Shown here: one piece after another, positions 1-9,312 of the stretch
How the letters are laid out: every line of letters starts with the position of its first letter
Numbering within the stretch: the stretch's first letter is position 1
DNA from: Theionarchaea archaeon
GTDB taxonomy: Archaea > Methanobacteriota_B > Thermococci > Methanofastidiosales > SZ-28-30
Length of the DNA: 64,000 bases
Reading direction: 5' to 3'
Assembly: GCA_018992685.1 (NCBI GenBank)
Contig: JACVGT010000013.1
Span: 1 to 64,000 of the forward strand
Made by a program: the position numbers and the translations under genes
Notes under the pieces: generated by a model
Database searches by the model: none
What the model was told of the DNA's origin: nothing
What the model saw: the letters and a program-made list of their open reading frames with translations, nothing else

Positions 1-76
1 TCCAAAATAATGGCAAGATATATTCCCTTGTCATTGAGGATGAAGTCTGACGAACCAATAGTAGGAGGTAAAAAAG

Positions 77-3000
77 ATGGAAAACAAACCAGCGAAGAGA
101 GGCTTAAGCCTCTTCATATGCATCATACTGATCGGAAGCCTAGTTATACTTAGTCCACGAGAAGCCAATGCACAGCCGTACGCTATTGCCGGGTTGATTT
201 ATGCTGATGTTAATATGAACAGCATATATGATCCAGCAAACGGTGATTACGTCATTTCTGGTGAGCAATGGACGGATGGAGATGGAAATGACCGATTTGA
301 CTGGATTGACGCCAATGCCAATGGACTGATGGACGCTGGAGAAGTCAGTGAAGCATTCGTTGATGATGGTCTGGACGCTGCTGGAGGTACTCGTGATCTC
401 GGGGAAGGAGATACTGTATTTGAGGGCCCCGAGGTATGGCTGGATCAGCCAAATGCACCTACATCGCCCACCTGCACCGCAAATGAGACTGCAGGGTATG
501 CTGGTGCCTTACCTGCTGCAGTGGCAGCTGGCTGGACTCACAACTTATCCAATTACATGATCAGGAATCTGCAGCCTGGTTATCACTATGTCACTGTCAG
601 ATGCCCTGGCTTTTACACTCAGACCAAGAATGTCCATGTGCTTGGCAATGTGCCTGTCAACTTCGGGTTGATTCCCTTTGATTCTGTTGCCGGACGAATT
701 GTAAAGACTGATGGAACAGGGATCTGCGGAATGTGGGTAACTGCTACTGCTCAGTCTGCCCCCTACAGCAATCAGACACCTGCCTTCAATTTGAACATGC
801 TGTCTGATGCGGTGGGTAACTACGTACTGCAGGGGTTGCCCCCAGGACAGTACAGGATTGACGTGAACAAGGCAGAGTACATTCCACAACAGAAGCTCAA
901 TATCACTGTGGATGGACAGACATATCCCAATACGCCATTCATGGTCAATGCTCACACGACCACTGGAATCGATTTCATCAACATGAGCTACAACTACGGA
1001 AGTATCACGGGGATCGTAGCAGGTCCACCCAGCGTAGTTGTTGAGGTGCCTGGACTGGGACTATCTACCACTGCCGATGCGTCAGGGAGGTACACCATAT
1101 CGAATATTCCGGCGGGCTGGTACTACGTGGTCTTCAGAGCTGAAGGCTGGTATACTGGCGTGGAATACGTTTGTGTGGCCCCTGGCCCTGCAGCTACCAA
1201 CGTGAGAGGAGGAGTCCCGTATGTAATGACTTCCTGTCCCAGCTGTCCCACTACCACCATTGAAGGATCGATAACAGATGGAATCCAGGCTATTGAGAAC
1301 GCCATTGTAGAAGTTCCTGGAATGGGCTGGATATTTCAAGGTGTAAACAATGCTGCCAACAGGAACGTCATCAGCGACAAGGCAGGGTATTATATCTACA
1401 CAGACATCGGTCCAGGAAATCCTTCTCTGAGCTATGCTACCTGGGGAGGGTTCAGATATCAGTTCACACCTACGACAGGACGGTTCTTCGTTACTGTGCG
1501 CAATGAAGCAGGAGTGGTCTTTGATGAATGGGATGACCACCACAAAAGCACTGCTAGAGCTGTGGAAGTCGTAGCAGGCAGAGTGACCAGGGCTGACTTC
1601 AAGATGGAAGAAAACCCTGACTACAAATTCGGACGCGTTGTCGATACCAATGGAATTGGTGTGGAAGGTGCCAAAGTGTACATTCCCAACAGTCCATACA
1701 CCACTGTAACAGACAGCAATGGATACTTCTTCTTGCTGCTGCCCGCAGAAACCTACTCTGAGGACTGCGAAATGTCCTGGCAAGTTAGGATAAGACCAGG
1801 CAGAAGAGCAGAAGAAACACTGCTGTGTGGGTTCAGAGACGTATTCCAGAGGTTGATTGCTGCGCCACTGCCTGTACCTGAAGCCTCAAATCCGCACAGG
1901 ATGTACAAAGCCCGCTACCTCATCAAAGCTGAGAAATCCAATTACTTCGACGCCATGTTTATTCACATTTCCTCGCCTGGCCCAAAGGGAGTCAATCGAC
2001 CACCTCTGGATGAACAAGGGATACCCCGAGCCCCGGTAGACGATTGCGAACAGTGTATGAATGGCATTGTCATGACCATCAAAGCAGGTATCCTTAAAGG
2101 TCAGATCAAGGATGCCACAGGTAGTTACCTGAATGATGGATTCCTTTTCGTATGCGGAAGAGATATCCCCATCAGAGCCAATGGATGGTTTGAAAGCCTA
2201 GAAATGCCTGTAGGCACATACACTGCTGTGGTCACTGATGCCACAAAGTTGCAGGTTCTCGGTGTGATAGAAGGTGTTCAGGTCAAATATGACCAGATAA
2301 CCTACAAGAACGTGACGCTGCCCGCTACACCCCCAGGAAAGTTCATCTCAGGATTCGTTTACCACAACACTGTGAGAACAACTGTGGGACCTGACGCACC
2401 TGTTGATGGCACTGGTGCCTGGCAGGGATATATCATACCTGACCAGAATCTCTATTCCCCAGGGACAACGTTCCAGCCTGGAGAAGGAATATCAGGAGTA
2501 GCAGTGAAGACGACCTTTGGAGGCATCACCGCATACACTGACAGCTATGGGTTCTACATCATCAAGAACGTCATTCTACCCTCAGGGACATCCACGACCA
2601 CTATTGTGGCTACGAAAGCCGACTATGTCACACTGGCCAACCCCTCAGTAGGTCCTTCAGACGGGCTAAACTTCGTCAATGGGTTTGCGGGAGATTCAGG
2701 AGCAACTGTTTTCCCCATGTCCAAGCGACGAGGTACACTGAACGGGAGAGTGGTTAATGACGATGGTCGAGATGTTTCTGGCGCAGTGGTCTCAGTGTGG
2801 ATACCATGGGAACGGAAGGACGAAACCGACACCAATGGATTTTACATCTTCGAGAACCTGGAAATCGGCTCTTACTTGATGAAAATCTGTGGTGGAGGTG
2901 ATTGTGGTATTGACTACTGGGTTACTTACAGTGTCAACGAGTTTGGCCAGGGAGAGCCAGTCGTCCTCAACAGCATCGTGACCAAGGATTTCACCTACAA

Positions 3001-6000
3001 GAAGAGAACAGGGAGAGTCCATGGATTCGTCACTGATGTAGGAGGAAGTGTACTGGAAGATGTGAAAGTCGAGCTCTCAGGAAAGTACACTACGCTGACA
3101 GACTGCAGAGGATACTACACCGTGCTCAATGTGCCGACGGGAACGCACACGGGAACTGCATACAAGGCAGGTTACCAGATGCGGAAGTACCATGATCAGA
3201 ATGCCAGTATCGGCATTGGATGGTCGTGGTTCGGTGGTATTCCAGTACGAGCAGATTGGGCTGCAGTAGGTGCAGTACTACCTCCCATAGTACCCAACCC
3301 ACCGGCAGGTAATTTCCCCCTGCTGGTAATGACTGGTACGCCCACAACAGGATGGATCAGTGGATATCTCACTCTGGAACTCACTGATGGATTCTGTGAT
3401 GTCAACGTCAGAGTAAATCCAAGCGGCCAAGAAGCAGTAACGGACAGTGAAGGGTACTACCTCATTCTGAATGTACAGCCCTGGGATCAGTACTATCTGC
3501 ACATGGAGATCACCAACTACCTGGTCGAAACACAGGGACCCATTGCAGTCAGCGCAGGAATAGAGACCAAGGTCATCACATCCCACCTGAAACGGTACTC
3601 CTGCAATGTATCTGGATACATTCGGGAAGGATCGACACCGGTTGCGGGTGTGCAGGTCAAACTGTCTGACATGCAGAGAACACAGCTCGAATCATCCCTG
3701 TATGGTAGACATCTGGGATACTATATTACCACCACCGATGGAGCCGGATACTACGAATTCAAGGATGTGCCCTGGTCAGATGCGCAGGTATCTGATCTCA
3801 ACAAGACTTGGGCATGGAGTGTAGTAGCCCAGAAGACAGACTACTATGTTGGCGTCCTCAATGTTGTTGTGGTCTATCCAGACTGCAACGTAACAAATGC
3901 CAATATGGATTTGGTGTCCATGAATGGTGGTATCTCCGGTACTGTGACCTGGGACCCAAGCTGTGCTACTGAAGCAACAGTCACTGTGGCACAGGTTTTG
4001 GGTGGATCAGGAAGTGGAAGTGCCACTGTCAGCAACAGCGGCGACACCTACCTGATTAGTAATCTGCCCCCTGGCGCCTATGACGTGACTGCTACAGCAG
4101 GAAGCTGTGGCTTGGCAAATGCAGTCCCACCTCCGCCATATACCGGCGCATATGCTGTTCCTGTAAACTCTATCAAGACGGACATTGATTTCGCCTTCCA
4201 GAGTGCAGGAGCTCCTCAGCCGCCACCTGACCCACCTTCATTGGTAGCCCCAAGTAGTGGAGCCTCAGGTACCAGTTGTACTCCCACGCTGGACTGGAAT
4301 GATTCCACAGGTGCAACTGCCTACACTGTGCAGCTCTCTGTGTCTTCAGGCTTCAGTTCCACCGTGGTCAACCAGACAGTCAGCTCATCACAGTACACTG
4401 TCCCCGCAACAACCTTGACCAGTTATACCACGTATTACTGGCGCGTCAATGCCAGCAACGTCAATGGTACCAGCGGATGGTCCTCTGTATGGCACTTCAC
4501 GACTGGCGATTGTGGTGGAGCAACTGTACCCAACGCACCTACGCTGGTAGCGCCCAGTAATGGAGCCACCGATGTAAGCTGTGCACCCACCTTGGACTGG
4601 AACGACTCTGGAGGAGCTACATCATACACCGTGCAGATCTCCACCAGCAGTGCTTTCGGGTCTACATTGGTCAATGAGACAGTGTCGGTATCGACCTACA
4701 CAGTCCCCAACGGAACACTTTCAGGCCAAACCACGTACTACTGGCGGGTCAGCGCATCCAACTCAGCAGGCACCAGTGGCTGGTCTTCAGTGTGGAACTT
4801 CACCACAGGTGACTGCGGCTATGTCTGCCCGGGTAATGTGTGCGGTCACACAGATCCCCCTGAATGTACTGTACGGGCATACTTAGCAGGACACCTGAAA
4901 GATTCTGCAGCACCGTACTTCTACGAGACCACCTCAGACACCAACGGCGACTTCTACTTCAACCTGCCCACCACGTCCTGGGATCCTTTGTATGAACAGG
5001 AAAGAGAACCTTCCCTGTACAACATTGTGGTCTCCAAAGATGGGTATGTCGTTCAGTTCAAGACAGTAGAAGTAAGCAGTCTTACCGTTACCTGGTACGA
5101 CAATGCAGGCGGTGTTTCAGATGGCAACTTCACTCTTGGAAGCACGGGAACTGATATCTCAGGAACAGTCACTGATGGAACCTCCGGAATGCAGACTGTT
5201 GCAGTGAGAGCCTTTGACAAAGACTTCAAAGGAAGTCTTGTGAAAGTAGCTTCAGCCACAACAGATGCTTCAGGTGACTACACACTGACCTCATTACCCA
5301 CGGGAAGAACATACATTGTCAGTGCAAGCAAGGCCAACTATACCATCAAGAGCAATAACGTCAGTGCAACGACGAGCTCCAACAACTACACACTGCAGCA
5401 GGCAGATGGATCTTCAGTGATCTCCTACACAATCAAACTGAGATTCAATCCGGCAGACACACTGTATGACAAAGGGTGGAACATGGTGTCCATACCACTT
5501 AATGTAGATGCGAACACGCCACTCGCTGTCCTCATGTATGAACATGATGACAAGTGGATGCAGATGACCAGGTTGAGACCTGGAACTGGATTCACACCAC
5601 CTGGACACGCTTCAGGTGGAGCATGGCAGATCTACCCCAACTCTCCCTTTGCATCAGGGTCTGACAATGTGTTCACGCTGCACGAAACCACCTACAATGC
5701 TCAACCCTACAGGTACGGGTACTGGATCAAGGTAACAGGGAACTCAGCTGAAATAACATATGATTGGGTTGTCATTGGCACACCCAATACTCAGAAGACA
5801 ATTCAACTGAGAGCTGGATGGAACCTTATCGGACTCGCAACACAGACCAACAATCAGTCATTCACAAACGGAGGACAGATAACGTTCAGTCCCACTGCAC
5901 TGCTCCAGGTGTGGTCATTCGACGCTTATGCTGCAGGTGATACGCAACTAGGGACGCACTGGTACGCCTATATCGTTCAGGGATACCAGTCATCAGGGTT

Positions 6001-6070
6001 TACGGTGATGAAAATCGGACTAGCGTATTACGTGTACGTCTCACAAGACTGTACCATGTCCTACGCTTAG
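77..6070 (+). CDS. Giant secreted surface protein with carboxypeptidase-regulatory-like and FnIII repeats
   Basis: The 1997-residue product is probably an exported cell-surface or adhesin-like protein. Residues 1-32 form a signal peptide (basic start, hydrophobic core, ANA before Q33). Residues 40-90 contain acidic DxNxN/DGDGND loops that look calcium-binding. From about 200 to 1350 there are roughly ten carboxypeptidase-regulatory-like beta modules, each with a G-x-V-x-D..G..V..A core and a 'T-D..G-Y-Y' strand. Two adjacent fibronectin type III modules follow (about 1383-1480 and 1485-1580), each containing LDWND and TTYYWRV. Two more regulatory-like modules and a C-terminal domain with two GWN(M/L) motifs (about 1800-1997) end the protein. 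No C-terminal anchor is visible. A strong GGAGG lies 8 bases before ATG 77. Ligand and function are unknown; the next gene may be its membrane partner. Confidence 0.8.
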   Translation: MENKPAKRGLSLFICIILIGSLVILSPREANAQPYAIAGLIYADVNMNSIYDPANGDYVISGEQWTDGDGNDRFDWIDANANGLMDAGEVSEAFVDDGLDAAGGTRDLGEGDTVFEGPEVWLDQPNAPTSPTCTANETAGYAGALPAAVAAGWTHNLSNYMIRNLQPGYHYVTVRCPGFYTQTKNVHVLGNVPVNFGLIPFDSVAGRIVKTDGTGICGMWVTATAQSAPYSNQTPAFNLNMLSDAVGNYVLQGLPPGQYRIDVNKAEYIPQQKLNITVDGQTYPNTPFMVNAHTTTGIDFINMSYNYGSITGIVAGPPSVVVEVPGLGLSTTADASGRYTISNIPAGWYYVVFRAEGWYTGVEYVCVAPGPAATNVRGGVPYVMTSCPSCPTTTIEGSITDGIQAIENAIVEVPGMGWIFQGVNNAANRNVISDKAGYYIYTDIGPGNPSLSYATWGGFRYQFTPTTGRFFVTVRNEAGVVFDEWDDHHKSTARAVEVVAGRVTRADFKMEENPDYKFGRVVDTNGIGVEGAKVYIPNSPYTTVTDSNGYFFLLLPAETYSEDCEMSWQVRIRPGRRAEETLLCGFRDVFQRLIAAPLPVPEASNPHRMYKARYLIKAEKSNYFDAMFIHISSPGPKGVNRPPLDEQGIPRAPVDDCEQCMNGIVMTIKAGILKGQIKDATGSYLNDGFLFVCGRDIPIRANGWFESLEMPVGTYTAVVTDATKLQVLGVIEGVQVKYDQITYKNVTLPATPPGKFISGFVYHNTVRTTVGPDAPVDGTGAWQGYIIPDQNLYSPGTTFQPGEGISGVAVKTTFGGITAYTDSYGFYIIKNVILPSGTSTTTIVATKADYVTLANPSVGPSDGLNFVNGFAGDSGATVFPMSKRRGTLNGRVVNDDGRDVSGAVVSVWIPWERKDETDTNGFYIFENLEIGSYLMKICGGGDCGIDYWVTYSVNEFGQGEPVVLNSIVTKDFTYKKRTGRVHGFVTDVGGSVLEDVKVELSGKYTTLTDCRGYYTVLNVPTGTHTGTAYKAGYQMRKYHDQNASIGIGWSWFGGIPVRADWAAVGAVLPPIVPNPPAGNFPLLVMTGTPTTGWISGYLTLELTDGFCDVNVRVNPSGQEAVTDSEGYYLILNVQPWDQYYLHMEITNYLVETQGPIAVSAGIETKVITSHLKRYSCNVSGYIREGSTPVAGVQVKLSDMQRTQLESSLYGRHLGYYITTTDGAGYYEFKDVPWSDAQVSDLNKTWAWSVVAQKTDYYVGVLNVVVVYPDCNVTNANMDLVSMNGGISGTVTWDPSCATEATVTVAQVLGGSGSGSATVSNSGDTYLISNLPPGAYDVTATAGSCGLANAVPPPPYTGAYAVPVNSIKTDIDFAFQSAGAPQPPPDPPSLVAPSSGASGTSCTPTLDWNDSTGATAYTVQLSVSSGFSSTVVNQTVSSSQYTVPATTLTSYTTYYWRVNASNVNGTSGWSSVWHFTTGDCGGATVPNAPTLVAPSNGATDVSCAPTLDWNDSGGATSYTVQISTSSAFGSTLVNETVSVSTYTVPNGTLSGQTTYYWRVSASNSAGTSGWSSVWNFTTGDCGYVCPGNVCGHTDPPECTVRAYLAGHLKDSAAPYFYETTSDTNGDFYFNLPTTSWDPLYEQEREPSLYNIVVSKDGYVVQFKTVEVSSLTVTWYDNAGGVSDGNFTLGSTGTDISGTVTDGTSGMQTVAVRAFDKDFKGSLVKVASATTDASGDYTLTSLPTGRTYIVSASKANYTIKSNNVSATTSSNNYTLQQADGSSVISYTIKLRFNPADTLYDKGWNMVSIPLNVDANTPLAVLMYEHDDKWMQMTRLRPGTGFTPPGHASGGAWQIYPNSPFASGSDNVFTLHETTYNAQPYRYGYWIKVTGNSAEITYDWVVIGTPNTQKTIQLRAGWNLIGLATQTNNQSFTNGGQITFSPTALLQVWSFDAYAAGDTQLGTHWYAYIVQGYQSSGFTVMKIGLAYYVYVSQDCTMSYA
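4243..4815 (+). repeat. Tandem pair of FnIII-coding repeats inside the giant surface gene
   Basis: Two adjacent segments of about 290 bases encode near-duplicate FnIII modules (roughly 4243-4515 and 4540-4815). Both encode LDWND near the start, YTVQ(L/I)S in the middle and TTYYWRV near the end. The DNA copies remain clearly similar but differ at many third positions, so this is an old internal duplication rather than a recent one. Confidence 0.6.
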
Positions 6071-6099
6071 GTTGTGCCCCAAAGCGCAACCTTTATATT
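6070..6099 (+). terminator. Hairpin terminator merged with the TATA box of the next gene
   Basis: Starting on the last base of the giant gene's stop codon, GGTTGTGC (6070-6077) pairs with GCGCAACC (6084-6091) through one G-U wobble and a six-base loop. The T-rich stretch TTTATATTTTTC follows at once. TTTATATT is also centred about 31 bases before ATG 6127 (about 23 before GTG 6118), so the same bases can end one transcript and position the start of the next. Confidence 0.5.
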
Positions 6100-6126
6100 T
6101 TTCTCATCCAAAGGAACGTGATCAAA

Positions 6127-7719
6127 ATGAAAAAACTGATGGTATTGGCACTGGTGATGGTAGTAGTAGGAGTAGGAGTGATGCTGAACGTCGAAGCCGT
6201 GCCTACTGTACCCCCTATTCCAAGTATTTCCCCCACAAATCCGCCGGCGACCGAGCCTCCATCCGATGGAGGTGGGATTAAGACACCCACGGTTGAAGGG
6301 CTGCAGAAGTTTGAGGTAATCTCTGCGGAGGAGATCATGGAGGGGTATGCAGGCAGTTCTATTGACTACAATCTAAAGGTCATCCAGAAGGGATACCCTA
6401 ACCTCACAGTCACCCTTACTGCTGAAGTCCCCGATAAGTGGAAAGCCAGTTTCTCAAAGAATGATTTTATCCTCAAAGCGGATGATGCAGTGGAGCTACA
6501 ACTCTCTCTGTCCCTGCCAGAAACCATCTCTGCCGAGCAGCATGAGATCAAGATCCATGCAACGGGGAAAGGGGAAGAGAAAACGGTGGAAGTAGAAGAC
6601 TCAGTTACTGTGACTGCCATGACATACCTTGTGGACGTTGGCCTGACCAACTTCCAGCTCACACCGCCAAATCCCCAGGTGGGAGAATCAGTAACCATCT
6701 CTGTGACTGCTGTGAATTTCACCCAGAGGGCAATCTCCAACGTCGTGGTGGAACTTGTGGTGAACAGCACGCTTGCTTCCAGACAGACCATAGACTTGGA
6801 TGGTGGCATTTCTCAACCCATGACCTTTGGATGGAGGGCAGAATCTGGCACATTCAATCTCGTGGTGAGAGCTCAGGCTTCTGGTGACAACAATCGCAAG
6901 AATGACAGCGTAAGTCAGAGAATAACTCTTGGCGAGGCAACAGGCCAAGCTGACTCGCTGTTCAGCCAGGGATTGAGTCTGTTTACACAGGGGAAATATA
7001 CTCAAGCACAGAGCCTGTTCTCCAATGCCGCTATCCGCTACGTAGAAGTAGGAGATAGTGAGAGAGCAATGCAGGCCACCCAGTATGAGGAACTGTGCAG
7101 TTCTTACGTGAATGCACAGAATCTGATGAGCCAGGGAGACAGCGCATTCAATGCTGGTGACTTTGAAATGGCTGCCCAGTACTACACCCAAGCCAGAGAC
7201 AAGTACATGGAGATCGGTGACACAGATTTGCAGAGTGCAGCTCAGGAGAAGCTGGACAACGCCCTCGCTTCTACAGGATTTCCCATTGACATGAAGTATG
7301 TGGGGATCTCTGTGGCAGCTGTGGCAGTGATTGCTCTGGTGACCCTGTTGATCTCCAGAAGAAGAGGCCGCCCCATGCGCCCCGTTGAATCGTCTGCATC
7401 TCGATTCCGTCTGGAAGAACCCGAATCTGAGGCCCCAGCCCCACCAAGTAGCAGACCGGTGAGCACTTCTGCAAGAGAAGCTGCGCCTGCCCGTGACGTC
7501 TCACCCGCAGAACTAGTGCAATTCCATCAGAAGACTGAGGATGCGCTGAGCAGGTTCTCCAAATCATACATACGTGGGAACCTTCAGCAAGCCATGCGGG
7601 TCTATCTCTCACTGGAAGGAGAGAAAAAGCAGCTTCCGAGAGGAAGAGATCTGGAACTGGAGAGAATCATCAATGCCAATCTGAAGGAGCTAGAACACAG
7701 AATATTTGGTACTTTCTAA
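6127..7719 (+). CDS. Membrane-anchored protein with exported CARDB-like and TPR-like regions
   Basis: The protein has a signal peptide (about residues 1-24), a proline-rich linker, and two Ig-like beta domains (about 55-155 and 158-265), the second like CARDB/NPCBM-associated modules. A helical segment (about 270-385) carries two TPR-like units with the G-K/D-Y/F..A..YY pattern. One membrane helix (about 390-412) is followed by RRRGR and a charged cytoplasmic tail of about 120 residues. The topology therefore places beta domains outside and the tail inside. ATG 6127 was chosen because a TATA box at 6091-6098 would start the mRNA near 6120; GTG 6118 is an alternative. It follows the giant surface gene, so a role in anchoring or sensing it is plausible inference. 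Confidence 0.7.
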   Translation: MKKLMVLALVMVVVGVGVMLNVEAVPTVPPIPSISPTNPPATEPPSDGGGIKTPTVEGLQKFEVISAEEIMEGYAGSSIDYNLKVIQKGYPNLTVTLTAEVPDKWKASFSKNDFILKADDAVELQLSLSLPETISAEQHEIKIHATGKGEEKTVEVEDSVTVTAMTYLVDVGLTNFQLTPPNPQVGESVTISVTAVNFTQRAISNVVVELVVNSTLASRQTIDLDGGISQPMTFGWRAESGTFNLVVRAQASGDNNRKNDSVSQRITLGEATGQADSLFSQGLSLFTQGKYTQAQSLFSNAAIRYVEVGDSERAMQATQYEELCSSYVNAQNLMSQGDSAFNAGDFEMAAQYYTQARDKYMEIGDTDLQSAAQEKLDNALASTGFPIDMKYVGISVAAVAVIALVTLLISRRRGRPMRPVESSASRFRLEEPESEAPAPPSSRPVSTSAREAAPARDVSPAELVQFHQKTEDALSRFSKSYIRGNLQQAMRVYLSLEGEKKQLPRGRDLELERIINANLKELEHRIFGTF

Positions 7720-7852
7720 TTCTTATCTTCTAATTTTTTGTCATTTTTTTTACCCATTTTTTCATTCAACATGAATCTCGTACATAGTACAATAACCTTG
7801 CCAAATCTTTATGGTAATTCAAAATGAACACCACCTTATGACCTGATCCTTC
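7720..7852. other. T-rich convergent intergenic region
   Basis: This gap separates two converging genes. On the plus strand it contains T runs of six, eight and six bases just after the stop codon at 7719, the usual archaeal poly-T termination signal. I see no small gene in it. Confidence 0.4.
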
Positions 7853-8170
7853 TCACTCACACATCTCACAGGCTTTTGCGACTGTCTCTTTCAATTGTTC
7901 GTACTTTCTCAGCAACCTTTCACCTTCCTCAGTTAGACATGAACTCCCCCCTGATTTTCCTCCCCTTTTTCTCTCCACAACCTGCTTTCCAACATTCTTC
8001 TCTATGTGCCTGATTTTTCTCCATGCATGAGCGTATGATATGTTGAGAAGGTGGGCTGCCTCAGAAAGAGATCCTCTCTCTTTTATAGCCTGCAACAGCT
8101 GGGCTGTCCCTTCTCCCAGGAGGAATTTTCCCTGCTGGGACTCGAGCCAAATCTTATAACGCGGACGCAT
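7853..8170 (-). CDS. ModE-like winged-helix DNA-binding protein, HTH domain only
   Basis: This 105-residue protein matches the N-terminal LysR-type HTH of ModE (COG2005-like). The pattern GSLSEAAHLLNISYAHAWRKI at about 33-53 is the helix-turn-helix, followed by the wing with KRGGKSGG and LTEEGERLL. ModE proper continues into molybdate-binding MOP domains; these are absent, so the ligand, if any, is unknown. It ends in a CEMC tail with two cysteines that could bind metal. It starts 4 bases after the CPBP protease gene and is surely co-transcribed with it. Control of that gene or of a distant molybdate or tungstate transporter are both possible. Confidence 0.75.
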   Translation of the reverse strand: MRPRYKIWLESQQGKFLLGEGTAQLLQAIKERGSLSEAAHLLNISYAHAWRKIRHIEKNVGKQVVERKRGGKSGGSSCLTEEGERLLRKYEQLKETVAKACEMCE

Positions 8171-8174
8171 GTAT

Positions 8175-9242
8175 TCACATCCACATGCCCAGTATAGCCA
8201 CAGTGTTGTTTATGATATGAAAAAGAATGGAAGGATACAGTGACTGGGTTTTCTCATATACAAAGGCAAGGATTACTCCTGCCATCACGGCGTAGGGAAT
8301 CTGCCAGGGGATCATGTGATAGGTGCCAAAAAACAAGGCAGACACCAGAATGCCTTTTTTCACTCCATATTTTCTTCTAAGCGCTGAATAGGCAAATCCT
8401 CTGAAAAAAATCTCTTCACCCACTGGGCCCACGATTGCCAGATTGAGGCTCATGACTAGGGGATTTCCGGACACCAACTGCTCAACAAGCTCTTTCAGGG
8501 GGAATTGGCCCAAAAATCTTTCTGTAATGCGGTATACCAACTCATTCCCCAGTACCAAGACAACTAAGAGAGGAAGAGTCTTCATAACCCACAGGGTTTG
8601 CGGGTTTTTGAAACCCAGGGCCTTCACTGTCCTTTCATAGGGATACAGGACTAGAATCACAGGAAGCACAATGAAAAGAGATGAACCTGCCAGTGAAGAG
8701 ACTGTTTCAGAAACAAATGCAAGAAGAGTCGACAATACGAGAAAGGCCACAGCGATAATCAACACAGGCGTTCCACCCCAGTTTACTTCCCCTGGGAGCA
8801 CAGGATTCAACGGTTTCCTCTCAATGAACAGTCTGACACCCAGCACCACGAAGGTAGAAAGGCAGGCCACAGCTGCCAGGAGAACACCGAGGCCAGAGAG
8901 TAACGTTCCCAGAAAGAAGACAGCAGACCAGAAGACAGGCAGTGAACTCCCCAATCCCAACAAGCCCACTGCTCCTATAATCCAAGATATACCCAGAATA
9001 GCTACTGCAAAAAAAGATACCACAAATACTTTTTCTGAAGTGCTGTGAATCTTGAGCCTGTCCTCTATCTGCCTGCGTTTGATGATGGCCACTAGAATTG
9101 CCAACCCATCCAGAAAGAAGAACGTGAGTCCCACACCAAGGATAAGGGTGCGGTGAGCTTCTGCCCACCCTGTGAGTGTGGCAATCAAATCCATTCCTAT
9201 CTCCTCTTGCTGGAGAGAAACGAGAAGCGCTAACCAGTGCAT
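8175..9242 (-). CDS. CPBP family intramembrane metalloprotease
   Basis: The product is a multi-pass membrane protein with about eight hydrophobic helices. The C-terminal third has the CPBP/CAAX protease signature: GEEIFFRG (catalytic Glu pair and Arg), then FGTYH about 30 residues on, and a final HIINN motif, which together form the metal site. Family members cleave membrane-bound substrates; the substrate here is unknown. A TATA-like CTTTTTAAAATG at 9263-9272 fits a leaderless start at ATG 9242. An internal ATG at 9194 has a good GGAG six bases upstream and is a real alternative. The gene is the first of a two-gene operon with the ModE-like regulator. Confidence 0.8.
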   Translation of the reverse strand: MHWLALLVSLQQEEIGMDLIATLTGWAEAHRTLILGVGLTFFFLDGLAILVAIIKRRQIEDRLKIHSTSEKVFVVSFFAVAILGISWIIGAVGLLGLGSSLPVFWSAVFFLGTLLSGLGVLLAAVACLSTFVVLGVRLFIERKPLNPVLPGEVNWGGTPVLIIAVAFLVLSTLLAFVSETVSSLAGSSLFIVLPVILVLYPYERTVKALGFKNPQTLWVMKTLPLLVVLVLGNELVYRITERFLGQFPLKELVEQLVSGNPLVMSLNLAIVGPVGEEIFFRGFAYSALRRKYGVKKGILVSALFFGTYHMIPWQIPYAVMAGVILAFVYEKTQSLYPSILFHIINNTVAILGMWM

Positions 9243-9312
9243 TATTGTACTTTACTGTGCCATTTTAAAAAGGTTCTCACAGTCCTGCATCAATCCCCAC
9301 CAGTATCGATGT

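Noticed and set aside
1082-1783. Long minus-strand frame inside the giant surface gene
   Set aside because: Composition and irregular protein pattern are typical of antisense shadows of a repetitive coding region.
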